64,000 nucleotides of DNA from Gonatopus flavifemur (GCA_018340375.1 JAFFJZ010000010.1:13392001-13456000); one strand, 5' to 3'; shown: positions 10,986 to 23,469, numbered from the stretch's first letter. Translations and numbers: made by a program. The notes: generated from the sequence alone by a model not told the origin.

Positions 10986-12356
10986 CAGGGTGGACCATTT
11001 TGAGTGATATAGTCGAATATCTCCGAAACTATTAGAGATTGCAAAAAATGTTACGGATTAACAGTTTAAGGTTCCAGGGAGGAAGTATGGTGCTGACCTT
11101 GAAAAATTCCTCAGAGATCATTTTGAAGGTCATTTGGAGGTCAACATGGTTTTTTTGAACCGGACCCCCATTTCTTCACCATGGCATTCGAAAGCTGGTT
11201 TCAAACCCTTCACGAAACACTGGTCATGGACCCCCTTCCGCCCATTGGGATGCAAGTTATGGACCGTCAAAGTCATTGATGACCGTGCGGTGAACTAGGG
11301 CTACCGAGAGCGTGAGTGCGCGGATAGGCGAGACAAAGATTAGTGATTACCCTAATCCTTCGGTAGATTATCTGGGAGCCCAAAGGATTTTTATGTCTGT
11401 TCGGATGCGCATCCCAATCAATGTTATGTGGTATGGTCAATACTTTCGATGCTTCAAGCAACCCTTCAACAATTTTTGAGAGTCGATACTCATTCATAAC
11501 CCTGATTGAATCAAATGGAATGATTCAAAGGATTTCAAATGCAATAGTGAATCGTGATAAACCGAATACATAACTGTCACTCATGATAAGCAGAGATTTG
11601 ATATTTCCATTCATTTATGGATTTTTCTTCTTCGCTCTCCTCCGAAGATTGTGACTGATTCTAATGGAGATTAGAGTTGATTCCATTGTGAAGAAAACCT
11701 CGAACATAAACAAACGGGAACACCGAGTCTCTGCTTATCATCAGTGGCAGTTATGTGTTTGGTTTATCACGATTCACTATTGCATTTGGAATCCGTTGAA
11801 CTATTCCATCCGATTCAATCAGGGTTATGAATCAGTATCGACTCTCAAAAATTGTTGAAGGGTTGCTCGAAACATTGAAAGTATTTACCATACCACATAG
11901 CGTTGATTGAGATGCGCATTCGAACAGACACAAACATCCTCCCAGTTTTCAGATAATTCACCGAAAGATTAAGGTTATCACTAATCTTTGTCTGTCTACT
12001 GGAATCATCACGTCCATTCACGCGCTCACGCTCTCGGTAGCCCCAGTCCGCGCGTGCGGTCATCAATGACTTCGATGGTCCATAACTTGCACCCCAATGG
12101 GCGGAAGGGGGTCCATGACCAGTGTTTCGTAATGAGTTTGAAACCAGCTTTCAAATGTCTTGGTAAAAACATGGGGGTCCGGTTGAAAAAAACCATCTTG
12201 ACCTATAAATGACCTTCAAAATGACCGCCGAGGAATTTTTCAAGGTCAGTACCATACTTCCTCCCTGGAGCCCTCAACTTTTTATCCGTGACATTTTTTT
12301 CCATCCCTACTACTTTCGGAGATATTTGACTATATCACTTAAAATGGTCCACCCTG
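10986..12356. repeat. 1.37-kb near-complete hairpin, CAGGGTGG ends
   Basis: The left half (10986 to about 11620) is the reverse complement of the right half (about 11730-12356), leaving a loop of only ~100 bases. The outer ends are CAGGGTGGACCATTTT and its complement. TA precedes the left end; the right end is followed by TTTAAATA. Landmarks such as GGACCCCCTTCCGCCCATTG appear on both arms. There is no conserved coding content. Confidence 0.9.
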
Positions 12357-12364
12357 TTTAAATA

Positions 12365-13280
12365 GTGGAGCATGGGTCACAGGGAATCATGGGTCACAGT
12401 GGATCAGCGCACGTATTCAGTTCATAAAGCGACTTTACACGCTAGTAGTATCACTTGTTAGGCACCCTTTCTTAACCTCATCTTAGAATGCCGCTGAACT
12501 GCGAGGTGTCATAACGTGTGTTCAGTATACAGTTGCTACTGATAACATATGAGTCTGGATTTTATATTTACAAAGAATTTGATATGTCTTGTTTTTATGA
12601 GAATGTATGTGAACTGACTCAGGTCTACATTTTTACTTGCTTATGAACATCTAAAGTGAAGGGTTTGCAAGTCATTTTCATTCACAGATTCATTATTTGT
12701 TCACAAATAAATTTCAATACATAAGTGTACGAGTGGGGTACAGTGGATCAGTGACTATTTTATACCAGTGGATCGTGTTCTAGTTTGTCCTATAAGCAAA
12801 TGCATGCTACATAACATAACCCTGATTGGTTGAACCGTTTTGAATAATATTTTATCCCTCCGTTATAATTCAAGATGCCTTGAAATCGTGTTCGGAAACC
12901 TGAATGAAGAATTGATGTAGGTTGTTGTGAATCTTGTAAACAAAGATGGATTGAAAATCAGGACTGCTGCAAAATTGAAAGGCTTCCCTGTCACCACCTC
13001 ACAGCGTTACTGTGAGAAATTTCCCGAGAAAAGTTCCGAGAGTCTGATCCATGAAATCATCCACTGTAACCCAGATATGAGGTACAGTGGATCAAATTAT
13101 AAAATTCCAGAAGATGATGAAACCTTGGTATTTCATTTACGCAAATTAACAATATTGCTTGTTCATTTTGTGGCCGAGGGAATATTGTGTATGTATATGA
13201 ACTTCCATGCTGAAACGTTCTCTATCTTTGAAGTTATAGAGCATAAAAAAAAAAGTGATCCACTGTGACCCATGCTCCCC
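12365..13280 (+). mobile_element. Pogo-like non-autonomous transposon, copy 1
   Basis: The inverted ends GGAGCATGGGTCACAGTGGATC pair and are flanked by TA (12363-12364 and 13281-13282). Internal repeats of the GTGGATCA end motif occur near 12740-12770. It carries the N-terminal part of a pogo-type transposase near its right end. A second copy lies inverted at 18230-19119. Confidence 0.85.
12919..13268 (+). pseudogene. Pogo/Tigger-like transposase N-terminus (HTH_psq)
   Basis: The frame reads VVNLVNKDGLKIRTAAKLKG then FPVTTSQRYCEKF. This is the layout of the pipsqueak-type helix-turn-helix that begins pogo/Tigger transposases, with conserved AA, P-TT-QRY positions. After it, a SNYKIPEDDETLVFHL stretch resembles the E-rich helix leading to the next DNA-binding domain. 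No ATG precedes the HTH in frame (stop at about 12918), and the frame ends at the element's own terminal repeat. The DDE nuclease domain is absent. The remnant may once have been an exon. It cannot be an active transposase. Confidence 0.65.
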
Positions 13281-13923
13281 TATTACTTGATTCTTTCATG
13301 ATTTTGATGCTTCTCAATCAATAGTATAGAAACTTTCCAAAGTGATTCTAAAAGCCACCAGCGTACACTAATAAATTTTATCAAAAAGCGAACAAAATGT
13401 CGCTTGCAATATGTTTTTTTCAATAGAAGTAAGATCAAAGCTGTAAAGATTTGTCGGTAAATTCAGATAGCGAGTAAAAATGACGGTCGAGGTTGAGAGT
13501 TATGACAGGTCGCAAGCACAGATGTGATCAATGAGAAACTTGGATACAATACGATTGTATAAAATGGTTTACGAGAAACAAAAGGTCAGAAATGGGAACA
13601 TTTCATAATAGAATCCTTCTGTCATGATTTCATGTTTTTTTGAAGAATAAAAACAAAAACGTCAGATTATTTTTATTTGAAATACGGTTATGCCAATACA
13701 TACGTCTGTTTTTGTTTGAAATATACTGAGAAGCTCAACATTGTACCTTAACTTTATGTAGACAGGCAAATAATTCTTTTCATGGTACTGCGGATGCAGT
13801 TTAATACATTGGACTATATGAGTCGTGAAGTTCCATATCGAATGAATGACAATAAAATATTATTGATATGATTTCCACTGAAAGGAAATAAACAATTCTT
13901 TTGATTCTCTGGACATGAGAATT

Positions 13924-14223
13924 CACGGAGAAAAAAGAATTCGTCGTGATAGCGAAACTTGATTTTGCTGAGTACCTTTTGCTGGAGCAACAATTTTTTC
14001 GCTATGATAGCAATGTTGTTAGCAGCATAGCGATATTTTAGCAGTATTAGCAAAAAATGTTCACTCCTCCAGCAAAATTTGTTTGCTATTCTGTATATAA
14101 TATCAAAAATTTTGCTACTTCAGTTAGCTTTGGCAGTAAATTTTCAGCCAATTTAGCAAAAAGATTTGCTATTCCATATACAATACCTCGATTTGCTGCG
14201 ACAGCAAATTCTTTTTCTCCGTG
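13924..14223. repeat. CACGGAG-ended MITE iterating GCAAATTTTGCT words
   Basis: The left end CACGGAGAAAAAAG and right end CTTTTTCTCCGTG pair. The interior repeats GCTATNNNAGCAA / TTTGCTGNNNCAGCAAAT words. Related copies are at 32628-32914 and 25348-25800. The flanking dinucleotide reads TT on both sides here, not TA. Confidence 0.75.
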
Positions 14224-14954
14224 TTTTTTTTATTTCTACAAATTTGAACCACGAATGGTGGTGATTAAAACTGCAAAATCCAACGGTGTTTGAATACAAC
14301 AACTGCGAAGAGAAAATATCATTATTGAATCATCCAATTTTCATTAGCTGCTGTGTAAATACCAACTTCCGACCATATATTGATTGGAAACATTCATATA
14401 AATGCTATCCCAACTCACAAGGTAATTACATGGAATTTTTATTGATACTTATTCGGTGATCGAGAGAACCACTTAAGTGGCATATAAAAGCATTATGGTG
14501 GAGTAATAAACAGAACAGTTACTGTAACTGAATATAATCCGTTCCCCTCTTGATTTCAACATCCGCGAACGTTATTCGACATCAATCAATCTTGCGTATA
14601 GTAACGAAATCACGCGCTGACCGCGCAATGAAGAATCATATGGATTATTATTGATTGTTATTCATTCATAATGAAAATGAATGAGAAGACTAAAGGATAC
14701 TGAATATCCCCAAGGGAACACGAATGTCCAAAGAATTTTGGAAATCATTGCTCAGAACAATCACAAGAGGTGATTTTTTTATTACAAACATTAGTTTTGC
14801 ATAAATTGATAAAAGTCGATTTTTTTCACTGGAAGGAAACTTTTGTTCACGTTTATCCCTTTTTTCCAGAGAATCAATATTCTGTCCACAGTGGGACAAA
14901 TACCCAAGAAACTAGCAAGAATTATAAGGAGTTCTCAGATTAGCTTGAAACTCC
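14224..14954. promoter_or_regulatory. Unique region with a core-promoter-like site at 14483
   Basis: CATATAAAAGC places a good TATA box at 14483-14490. AACAGTTAC, an initiator-like match, follows ~34 bases later at 14517. No coding frame of note begins downstream, so this is a candidate only. The rest of the stretch holds nothing recognisable. Confidence 0.25.
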
Positions 14955-15490
14955 ATACTCAGGGGTTTTCAGAGTCGCTGAATACGAATCCGTTGTCGAA
15001 ATTTTGGAATTCAAAATGGTAGATCCAATATGGTAGATCGAAATTCGAAAATTCATTGGATTCTTCTTCTAAAACTAGTCGCTTAGAGGTTTTCGAGGTC
15101 GCTGAATACAAATCTGAAGATAGAGTTCCAAAATTCAAAATGGCGAATCCAATATGGTGGATCGGACTTCGAAAATTCATTGGATTTTTTTGAAACTCGT
15201 TACTCAGAGGTTTTTGAGGTCGCTAAATATGAATCTGAAGATAGAGTTCCAAAATTCAAAATGGCGAGACCAATACGGTGGACCGAAATTCGAAAATTCA
15301 TCGGATTCTCTTGACCCTTGGTATCCAAGGGTTTTTGGAGTTGGTGATCGCAAATCTGCAGTCGGCTTTCGGGAATTCAAGATGGCGGCTGCAATATGGT
15401 GGACATTTTTCCCAATATATATTCAAATGTTGCTTAAATTTGAAATCAAAACAGTTTTTGGGTCGCTGATGATAAATCTGACATCTGGTT
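14955..15490 (+). repeat. Tandem ~120-bp repeat with ATGGCGGATCCAATATGG core
   Basis: Units begin near 14960, 15085, 15208, 15325 and 15451, each with GGTTTTNGAGGTCGCTGAATA. The first four then carry AAATTCAAAATGGCGNANCCA and ATATGGTGGATCG. The spacing is 117-125 bases. The same unit appears three times at 27053-27345 inside another element. Open frames across it (for example 15154-15633) are by-products of the repeat. Confidence 0.8.
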
Positions 15491-16293
15491 TAGAAACAAC
15501 AATAATAGCATTTCATAAATGGGTTTGGAAGATGAATGAATATAAATCTCGGATCGAAAATGTTGAGATCTGTATGGTGGATTCAATCTGGCCAAATCAT
15601 TATCAATATCAATTGAATCTGCATAAAAATTGATCTCCAACTATTTGAATGGCGGTGCTGTACGAGTACGAAATTATATGATGTGAGATAATGACGAATG
15701 TGAATCATTTTCGTTTACTTATGCACTTTAGCACATCATTTATATTGCCAAAAGTCAAAAAGTACAATGTTATGTGACAGTTCTAGTATAGATATACATT
15801 TGAAAGGCTACTTGGTAAAAAAAATTATTGATTCGAACTTGTTCTTCCCAATACAATTCTTACAATATAATTTTGTCACAGAATTTTCCTCACACTGGTT
15901 TTGTCGAAAAGAAATTCGAAATTTTGCAAAACTAAACGTTGTCAAAATGAGTATTCATCATTTATTATCAAGACAAATATATTTTCTTCAGACTTTTGTA
16001 TCTTATACTTGTATACTACAAAATCTTTATATACCTAGTTTCGTTTAAACTTGCCTGATTCAGCCTGTAATGGTGAACATGCTTAATTTGCCATTTTGAG
16101 TTTTCTGATTTCAATGTTAGAATCATGATCAACAACCCCTGAAGATGCTGAGATCCCTAGTGATCTCAATGTCCCATGAGAAGAAACATGTGCTTTTCAA
16201 AGTGGACAGCTGAAACATTGTATCAGCGAGTCCAACGTGATTTTTTTCAAATACAGCGGGTATTTTGTAAAACTGGCAAAAGCTGGCAGGATA

Positions 16294-16661
16294 CCCTGGT
16301 AAAAAAATCTCTCTGGAAATTTCACGTTTCAGAGAGATTCAGGAAGAATCAGAGAAATTCAGAGGAATTCAGCGTGGTTCAGAGGATTTCAGAGACTAGT
16401 GAATTGAGAGAACTTGTGCTTTGAATTTTTCAGAAAGATTCAGAGGAACTCAGAGAGATGCAGGGAACAAATTCAGTGAAATTCTTGGTCCTGCATTTCA
16501 GAGGCTTTCTGGAAGTTTTAGAGACTTCCAGAGACAGAAACATCAAGAAAAATTGTGCGTGGAACTTGTTAGAAATATTCAGAGGAATTTAAAAAGATTC
16601 AGAGTAATTCAGAAAGATTCACAGGAATTCAGAGAAATTCAGAGAGATTTGTTTCACCAGG
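16294..16661. repeat. TA-flanked CCCTGGTAAA element iterating TTCAGAGA
   Basis: The left end CCCTGGTAAAAAAATC and right end TTTCACCAGG are flanked by TA at 16292-16293 and 16662-16663. The inside is made of ATTCAGAGA-type 10-11-base words. Its head and several internal phrases (TGCATTTCAGAGGCTTTCTGG) match the large array at 62671-64000, so this is a short form of that family. Confidence 0.8.
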
Positions 16662-16904
16662 TATTCTTAAAAATATAAATTCCCTGAGTAGATTCATGGT
16701 TGACGATGTTCAGTGGGATGAGTTATGCCGGATTATAGATACTTGTTAGATGATTGCTCCAAACAAATGTAAGTTTATGGCATATTCTTATAATTTCTAT
16801 CGAATGACATCATGAGTGGACATATATCCAAGAATTGCGTGCACTGAAACTCAGAGAATCTTTATGTTCATGATCTTTGAAGACACATCTCCATATAAGA
16901 TCAA

Positions 16905-17044
16905 GCGTGTTTTGTTTTGTTCTTTATTCGATTTGTTTGTTTCTGTTTTTTTCTTGTTTGTATGTTTTTGTTTTGTGTTAGTTTTGTTTGGTGCTGGATC
17001 GTTGGGTTGTTTTTTTTTGTATTTTGTTTGTTTTGTTTTTGTTC
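16905..17044 (+). repeat. TTTTG-rich low-complexity tract
   Basis: T/G-only stretch of TTTTGTTT-like words. The hydrophobic and polar open frames on its two strands are artefacts of composition. Confidence 0.8.
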
Positions 17045-18229
17045 AGTACGTACCCTGCTGAAAATGCGAGATGGAAATTGATTCAAAATAGCCAAAACCA
17101 CACAGACTTTCAATCCAACTTTCGTTAATTCGAATCCGTTCCTGATGCAACGTTTTCAGCAGGGCGATGTATAAATCAATTATAATATGATCCTCAGAGA
17201 TTGGGAAACGAATATTCCCTTCTCCGCTTGTACATAAATCGAATACCCTTGTGATTCCATTCGGTTTGATGTTCAAAGTAGTGTATTTTATCTTTCTGTT
17301 ATATTACTTCCATATTGAAATCTAATTCAATTGTATCGGTCTCAATCGATTCAAGCTATTGCGTCAATTACAATTCCCTTGACCTGTTTCGTGCTTTTGC
17401 TTCTTATCATTACACAATTTCCTTACTTCCGTGAAGAAAAATCAGCGCATGGCGTTTCCGTTCATGCTTATGAATTCACTTTTGTATCATTTCTTGCCCT
17501 TATTGAACTGCGTCGATTTGATGATGTACCGTTCATAATCACGCATACCCTAGCCACGATACATTATCAAGGTCGTTATAGGTCAAGATTTTAGCTTCTT
17601 GAATTGAATTTAACAAATATCGAATGACTTAGAATTTGTTCAAAAAATATTTATTGAATTAACAAATATCATTCAATTGAATATTGTATTCACCATACAA
17701 AATGAGAATCATGAAATTCTCCTAAAAAATATAGTGGCAGCAAATCCCTTTCACGTGATTCAGTGCATTTTTCCTTGATTTTTCGAGAATTCGACACGAA
17801 AAAGTCAGATTAATTCTTCAAAGTAAGGCAAAACTCGCCTAATTTTCATGAAAAATTAATTTCCTCTAATCAGGGAACAGAATCCATCCTTAAAGTGACG
17901 AAGATTATTTTGACAGCATTCTACGCTGCTCCCCCGAGACAACACTAGTTTGATGGTTCAATTTCAGATTGATTCCAGGTTGATATGCTGTCGCATTCAA
18001 TGAACATTTTGATGAGCCTTCGGATGTACGTTCCCTTGATCCACATACATTATTTGACAGTTTTTCAAAGCTTCATGTTTTCTCTGGGCCTTGAAGACTG
18101 TAATCCGACAGCGAAGCAAACTGAATCATAACCAGCAACAACAACAACAACCTTATTCTTGAGCTGAATCAATCAGATGAACAACTTGAAACCACCAGCA
18201 GTTTCTGAATTTCCTCAACAAAACAAATA
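17045..18229. other. No recognisable gene
   Basis: Mixed-composition sequence containing a short CAACAACAACAACAAC run near 18136. The open frame at 17331-17594 begins with a hydrophobic stretch, but nothing supports it as a gene. Confidence 0.45.
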
Positions 18230-19119
18230 GGGGAGCATGGGTCACAGTGGATCACTCTTTTTTTCATGCTCTATAACTTCAAAAGTAGTGGAAGTTTCAG
18301 CATGGAAGTTCATATACATATACAATATTCCCTCGCCCACAAAATGAACAAGGAACATTGTTAATTCGCGTAAATGAAATAACAAGTTTTTATCATCTTC
18401 TGGAATTTTATAATTCGATCCACCGTATCCTATATTTGGGTTACAGTGCATGATTTCATGGATGACCCTCAGAACCTTGAAATTTCTCACAGTAACGCTG
18501 TAAGGTGGTGAGAGGAAAGCCAACAATTTGGCAGCAGTTCTGATTTTTAATCCATCTCTGTTTACAAGATTAACAACAACCTACATCAACTTTTTATTCA
18601 GGTTTCTGAACACGATTCCAAGGCATCTTGAATTATAACGGAGAGATAGGATATTATTCAAAACGATTCAACCAATCAGAGTTATATTATTTAGTAAGCA
18701 TTTGCTTATGGGACAAACTAGAACACGATCCACTGGTATAAAATAGTCACTGATCCACTGTACCCCACTCGTACACTTATATATTGAAATTTATTTGTAA
18801 ACAAATAATAAATCTGTGAATGAAAATGACTTGCAAACCCTTTACTTCAGATGTTCATAAGCAAGTAACAATGTAGACCTGAGTCAGTTCACATACATTC
18901 TCATAAAAACAAGACATATCAAATTCTTCGTAAATATAAAATCCAGACTCATATGTTATCAGTAGCAACTGTATACTGAACACACGTTATGACACCTCGC
19001 AGTTCAGCGGCATTCTAAGATGAGGTTAAGAAAGGGTGCCTAACAAGTGATACTACTAGCGTGTAAAGTCGCTTTATGAACTGAATACGTGCGCTGATCC
19101 ACTGTGACCCATGCTCCCA
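18230..19119 (-). mobile_element. Pogo-like non-autonomous transposon, copy 2 (inverted)
   Basis: Ends GGGGAGCATGGGTCACAGTG and complement are flanked by TA on the left (18228-18229). It aligns in reverse with 12365-13280 over nearly its full length. The pair shares the same internal deletion, so both descend from one non-autonomous master and were inserted separately. Confidence 0.85.
18242..18585 (-). pseudogene. Pogo-like HTH remnant, copy 2
   Basis: On the minus strand the sequence reads VVNLVNRDGLKIRTAAKL, then a one-base deletion relative to copy 1 scrambles the recognition helix. The frame is recovered after a second small deletion. A HEIMHCNPNIGYGGSNYKIP stretch then matches copy 1. 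The long tail frame is thus partly conserved but lacks an ATG and a catalytic domain. Confidence 0.6.
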
Positions 19120-20070
19120 TTATTCGCTTACAAGTGAAGAATCTATCGATAACAGTAAAACGTCCGAGTTTCTGACGAAGAAAGATAATCCATGCCCTTT
19201 ATATAGACCTTGGTTTTTCCAATTAACGGTCAGCAACCACCACTGCAATACAAAAAATCGTCAAATAAGAGCGAATGAAATTCTCAACAGTCGAGTGAAA
19301 AAGTCACAATTAAGAAATAAGGAATAACCATTGAAGTAAATGGCCGTCATTATTTATTTGGGGTGATGGAATAAAAAAGAAAAAAAAGAGGAGGCAACAA
19401 AAAATCTTGACCTTTCTTCTTGCCACTCCATGTCATAAAGCTTAACGGTCACATCTGAAATCACCGTGGCAGGATTTTTCCTCCGTCGTAACGAGACACA
19501 TGGCATCGGCATGGTTCCTTTCGCACTTCATTCACCCTATGGTTTTCGTCCATGGAACATTTAAGACTCGTATAACTCCATTGTTATGTGGAAGTGGTGA
19601 GGGAACCGAAGGGGAGGGAGATCAAAGCATCTGAAGCATAATCGCGTAGGAGGTCGAACGAAGCAGTTGAATTTCGGGGAAAGATACCCTTGAGGAAGTG
19701 ATATCGCTTTATTACTTGAGATCCGAACTGGAGAAAAATCGTAACATGACATGTCTGGCTAACGGGTTCGTACGGGAACACAATATATGGATATAGAAAA
19801 ATTTCTTAGAGCGGAAAGAGAGAAATATCAGGTGTCCCATCTAACTCGTTGCAATGGTGGAGAATAATTCAATCACGCGGTGATAATTGATGATGCGATA
19901 AGACATTCTATTGCGAAAAGGGCACGAATTATCGTGATGGAAATGCATTCTATGAAGCGGTGGTTCGTAATCGTATGGAATGATGTGGAAATCTTTTATC
20001 TATTAGTTAAATTATTAATTTTTAGCTTTATGAACATTTTTTAACTTCATTGAATCACAGAAGTGCTGTA
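19120..20070. other. No recognisable gene
   Basis: Unique-looking DNA, slightly GC-richer around 19480-19780. No domain, tRNA or paired ends were seen. Confidence 0.45.
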
Positions 20071-20541
20071 CACTGAGGGGAAGAATAAAATATTCCATTG
20101 AATAGTCGAAACATAATTCTAATGTTTCTAAATTCTAATGAATTTAAATGAAAAATATTGGGGACATTTAATCATTTCCAAAATTTTCAGTATAATTTTA
20201 ATGCAATCGAGGAAATTAATTGACATTTGTTTTATTCAATAATTTTATGAATTCATAGATTATCAACTCTCAGCCACGACAACAAACATGGGTTAGAGAA
20301 AAAAAATTCCCAAGAACAATGGAACATTTAGTTGAATAGTCGCCATCAAATATTTGATTGATTTGAATAAATTTCCATTGACTCCATTATTTTATTATTG
20401 ATATATTTATTCAATGAAACAAATATTTCATATGCTATAACATATTTTGTCAATGAAAACGGATATTTAATTGATCCAATCAAACTTTATTCAAATCAAT
20501 TGAGTATTTTATTGTTCCTGGAAATTTTTTCTCCTTCAGTG
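20071..20541. repeat. CACTGAG-ended MITE, TTGAATAGTCGCC family
   Basis: The left end CACTGAGGGGAAGAATAAAA and right end TTTTTCTCCTTCAGTG pair, with TA before the left end. The interior carries TAGTTGAATAGTCGCCATCAAATATTTG-like phrases (about 20330 on) shared with 60223-60484. Its extra length suggests a second copy or insertion inside. Confidence 0.65.
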
Positions 20542-21277
20542 CAACTTGGACGTGAACTGTTTTTTATTAATGAGTGAAAACATGCGAATTTATGTTGAAT
20601 TTTCCATGAAAAAATAGGTCAATTTGAAGTTTGTAGGCTCAGAGTTAGTAAAATTATGGAACAGAATTCATTATTTTTAATGTGAAATAAAGAAGAAACT
20701 TAGAAAATGAAAATTAATAATTCGAATAAAAAGTGTACCAATGATTGCAATGATTTAATTGAATGACGTTCGACAATTCTTCACAAGATCGAATTTTGGG
20801 TGTTTAAATATTCTAATGAACTTCTATTTTGGTTGATTACGACAGCCAAATTGCACTGTGAAAAGTATTTGGAAATTTCCAGATTATTCAGAAATCTACA
20901 AGTTTCCTGCGAATTCCCAAACGATTTTTGTAACTTTCCAAAGAATTTTCTTTGATCCATGAAAGTTGTTTGTGAATTCAGTAAAGAATGTTCGTTTAAA
21001 AACTTTTTGTTTAGAAGTTTCTTACAGTAATAAAAATAAAATTTCAGAAAGTTGAACTCAAAATATTATAAGTTCCTATAATTTTATCCAATAGGAAACC
21101 AACTACGAATGATTATGAAAACCGAATGAATATTGCTTTTTTGTTTATTCAACATTTTTTTCCATAAATACTATTTATGAAAAATGTCAAAAAAACCTGT
21201 CTTCGAATTTTTTTGGTCTGTCATTGAACATGGAAAGGTGATCATTCTCATTCACAAGTAATACTATTTGATACCAA
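20542..21277. other. No recognisable gene
   Basis: AT-rich sequence. A patch at 20880-21010 loosely repeats GAAANTTNCAAANAATTT words but has no clear ends. Confidence 0.4.
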
Positions 21278-21456
21278 CATTCCACATCACAATTCATGTC
21301 TTGCGATGTCTTTTCGATAGTTTTAAGATGTTTTGCGCAACACGGTTAGATGTCTAAAACTTTTCTCTCGTCTAAAAGATGTCTAAATGTGTTGCGCAAG
21401 ACCTCTTAAACTTATCTAAAAGAGATCGCAAGACATGAATTGTGATGTGGGATTCC
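21278..21456. repeat. Palindromic element iterating AAGATGTCTAAA
   Basis: Arms of about 35 bases (CACATCACAATTCATGTC and complement) enclose TTGCGNAAGAC and AGATGTCTAAA words. No target duplication could be defined. Confidence 0.7.
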
Positions 21457-22269
21457 ATTGACTGAGTTTTATTGGTTGTGAATGAACATATTTTTCGATT
21501 AGACTACAAAATTCGTGTATCACGACCAGAATTTGTAATGAGTCAAATGCAGCAGTACAAAATATCATCACAAGATAATGAAGTATTGACAAAATTTCTT
21601 CAATCAATAGTTTCCATTGTTGATGTACAGTAATAAATATTCACAATTATGAGAAGTCGGAATTCTATCAACTGTATTATCATCATTAAGATGCAATTGC
21701 ATCTTTCGAAAACGGGTTTTCGAAACAACACAACTTGACTGCAGGAAATATAGCGAACTACGCTTTGAACGAAATGAGCATGGTAAACAAGATTTGTTCA
21801 GTCTCGTTAATTTTCATTTGCTCGCAATGCAGGTAGGATACGAAAAGTCTACGAATATTTTCTGAATACTTCGCCGAGGTGTATAAAATATCGCAATGAG
21901 ATTTTTTTCCAATGTCCACAGGGTATATTGGAGAAAAATACTTCCAACGCGTTTAATAAATACTCCATATACAACAATATAATGAACACTAGGGTGGCGA
22001 TAACGTCGACTTTTTTTGTTTTCGAGTCTCGTATGAAAATATGTTAGTTTTTCATATTCTAAGAGTCCTCTATAAAGATCAGCTCGAAAAAGAATTTTTC
22101 AGAATTTGTTTGCGATGAAATTCAGTGTCTGAAAAAATATTAACTTCCTGAAAGTTACAGCTCAAAATATTTCTTTTTAACGGTCGCTCAGGATTTATGA
22201 ACATTTTTCAATGAATTGTTTTTGATGTTTTCGAGTAACAATTCAGAGATTATGAGAAAAATTGACTTA

Positions 22270-22509
22270 CTGAACAAAATGTTGCAAAAAGTTTTTGGAA
22301 CATCCCAGAGACTGCTGATGTCCCACTATTGTGACGTTTCGAATGAAATGTTTCAAGAAAACATCTCAGGAACGTTTATAGAACATGAAACATTTCTGCG
22401 ACGTTCCAGAGATATTCTTTTGAAACATTTCATTCGAAACGTCACAATGGCAGAACATTAGCAGTTTCTGGGAAGTTTCAGAAACGTTTCGCAACATCTT
22501 GTTCAGTGG
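22270..22509. repeat. Nested palindrome iterating GAAACGTTTC words
   Basis: The ends CTGAACAAAATGTTGC and GCAACATCTTGTTCAG pair. The interior pairs TTTCGAATGAAATGTTTC with its complement. It lies inside the hAT-like fold-back. Confidence 0.75.
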
Positions 22510-22558
22510 AAAAATTGATTTATAAAATCAACTAAATAATCAATTGAATCAAATTCCA

Positions 22559-22981
22559 CCTGGATAGCATCGGGAGGTTTCCTGAACGTTCATAAAACGT
22601 ACTTGCTCTCACAGAAAACGTCCAAATAAAATCCCAGGACGTTCTAAAAACGTCGCATGTAAGTCCCAGGGACATACAAATGTTCTGTGATGTTCAATTT
22701 ATGTCCCCCATGCGACGTTCTGGGGACGTTTTCAATGAAGATGTCAATGACGTTCTGCGATACTACGCGTATGTTTGTATAGGTTAGTTTTCATGAAAGT
22801 ACGTTTGGGAAACGTAACGAGAACGTCCCGTGGTAGATGAAAAAGACGTACTGGGAACGTATTCAGGTGCATCAAAAATGAACGTTCTCTGAACGTATTT
22901 AAACCTACTCCACGGAGACGAAGCGCACAACACTAAGGTTATGTTTCTAAAACGTCCACAGGACATTCAATGCTGTCTGGG
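22559..22981 (+). repeat. AACGTTC-word MITE, tandem copy 1
   Basis: The ends CCTGGATAGCATCGGGAGGT and ATGCTGTCTGGG are loosely inverted. The interior repeats AACGTTCTNAGAACGT and CCCAGGACGTTC. It is followed four bases later by a same-orientation copy. Confidence 0.8.
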
Positions 22982-22985
22982 CAAA

Positions 22986-23407
22986 CCCGGATAGCATCGG
23001 GAGGTTTTCTAAACATTGTCAAAACGTACTTGCTCACGCAGAGAATTCAAATGAGATCCCAGGACGTTCTAAGAACGTCGCATGTACGTCCCAGGGACAT
23101 ACAAATGTTCCGTAATGTTCTATTTATCTTCACCAAGCGACGTTTTGGGAATGTGTTCAATAAAGGTGTCAATGACGTTCTGCGATACTACACATATGTT
23201 TGTAAAGGTTAGTTTCCATGAAAGTACGTTTGGAAAACATATTAAGGACGTTCCGTGTGAGATGAAAAGAACGTACCGGGAGCGTATTCGACTGCACTAA
23301 AAATGGAGGTTTTCTGAACATATCAAAACCTACTCCCTGGACATCAAGCCGCGCAGAACTAAGGTTATGTTGCTAAAACGTTCGGAAGACTTCTGATGTT
23401 ATCTGGG
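22986..23407 (+). repeat. AACGTTC-word MITE, tandem copy 2
   Basis: Head-to-tail relative of 22559-22981 with the same start (CGGATAGCATCGGGAGGTTT) and nearly the same length (422 against 423 bases). Identity was judged by eye at roughly 80 percent. CAAA separates the copies. Confidence 0.8.
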
Positions 23408-23469
23408 AAGGTTTCAATTAATTCAATGTTTTCAATTGTAATTTATTCATTAGGAAAATCAATATCCTT

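Noticed and set aside
15154..15633. 159-codon open frame
   Set aside because: It runs through ~120-bp tandem repeat units; the peptide repeats with the DNA and the same unit occurs elsewhere in other frames.
16816..17061. 81-codon Phe/Val/Cys-rich frame
   Set aside because: Encoded by a TTTTG-rich low-complexity tract.
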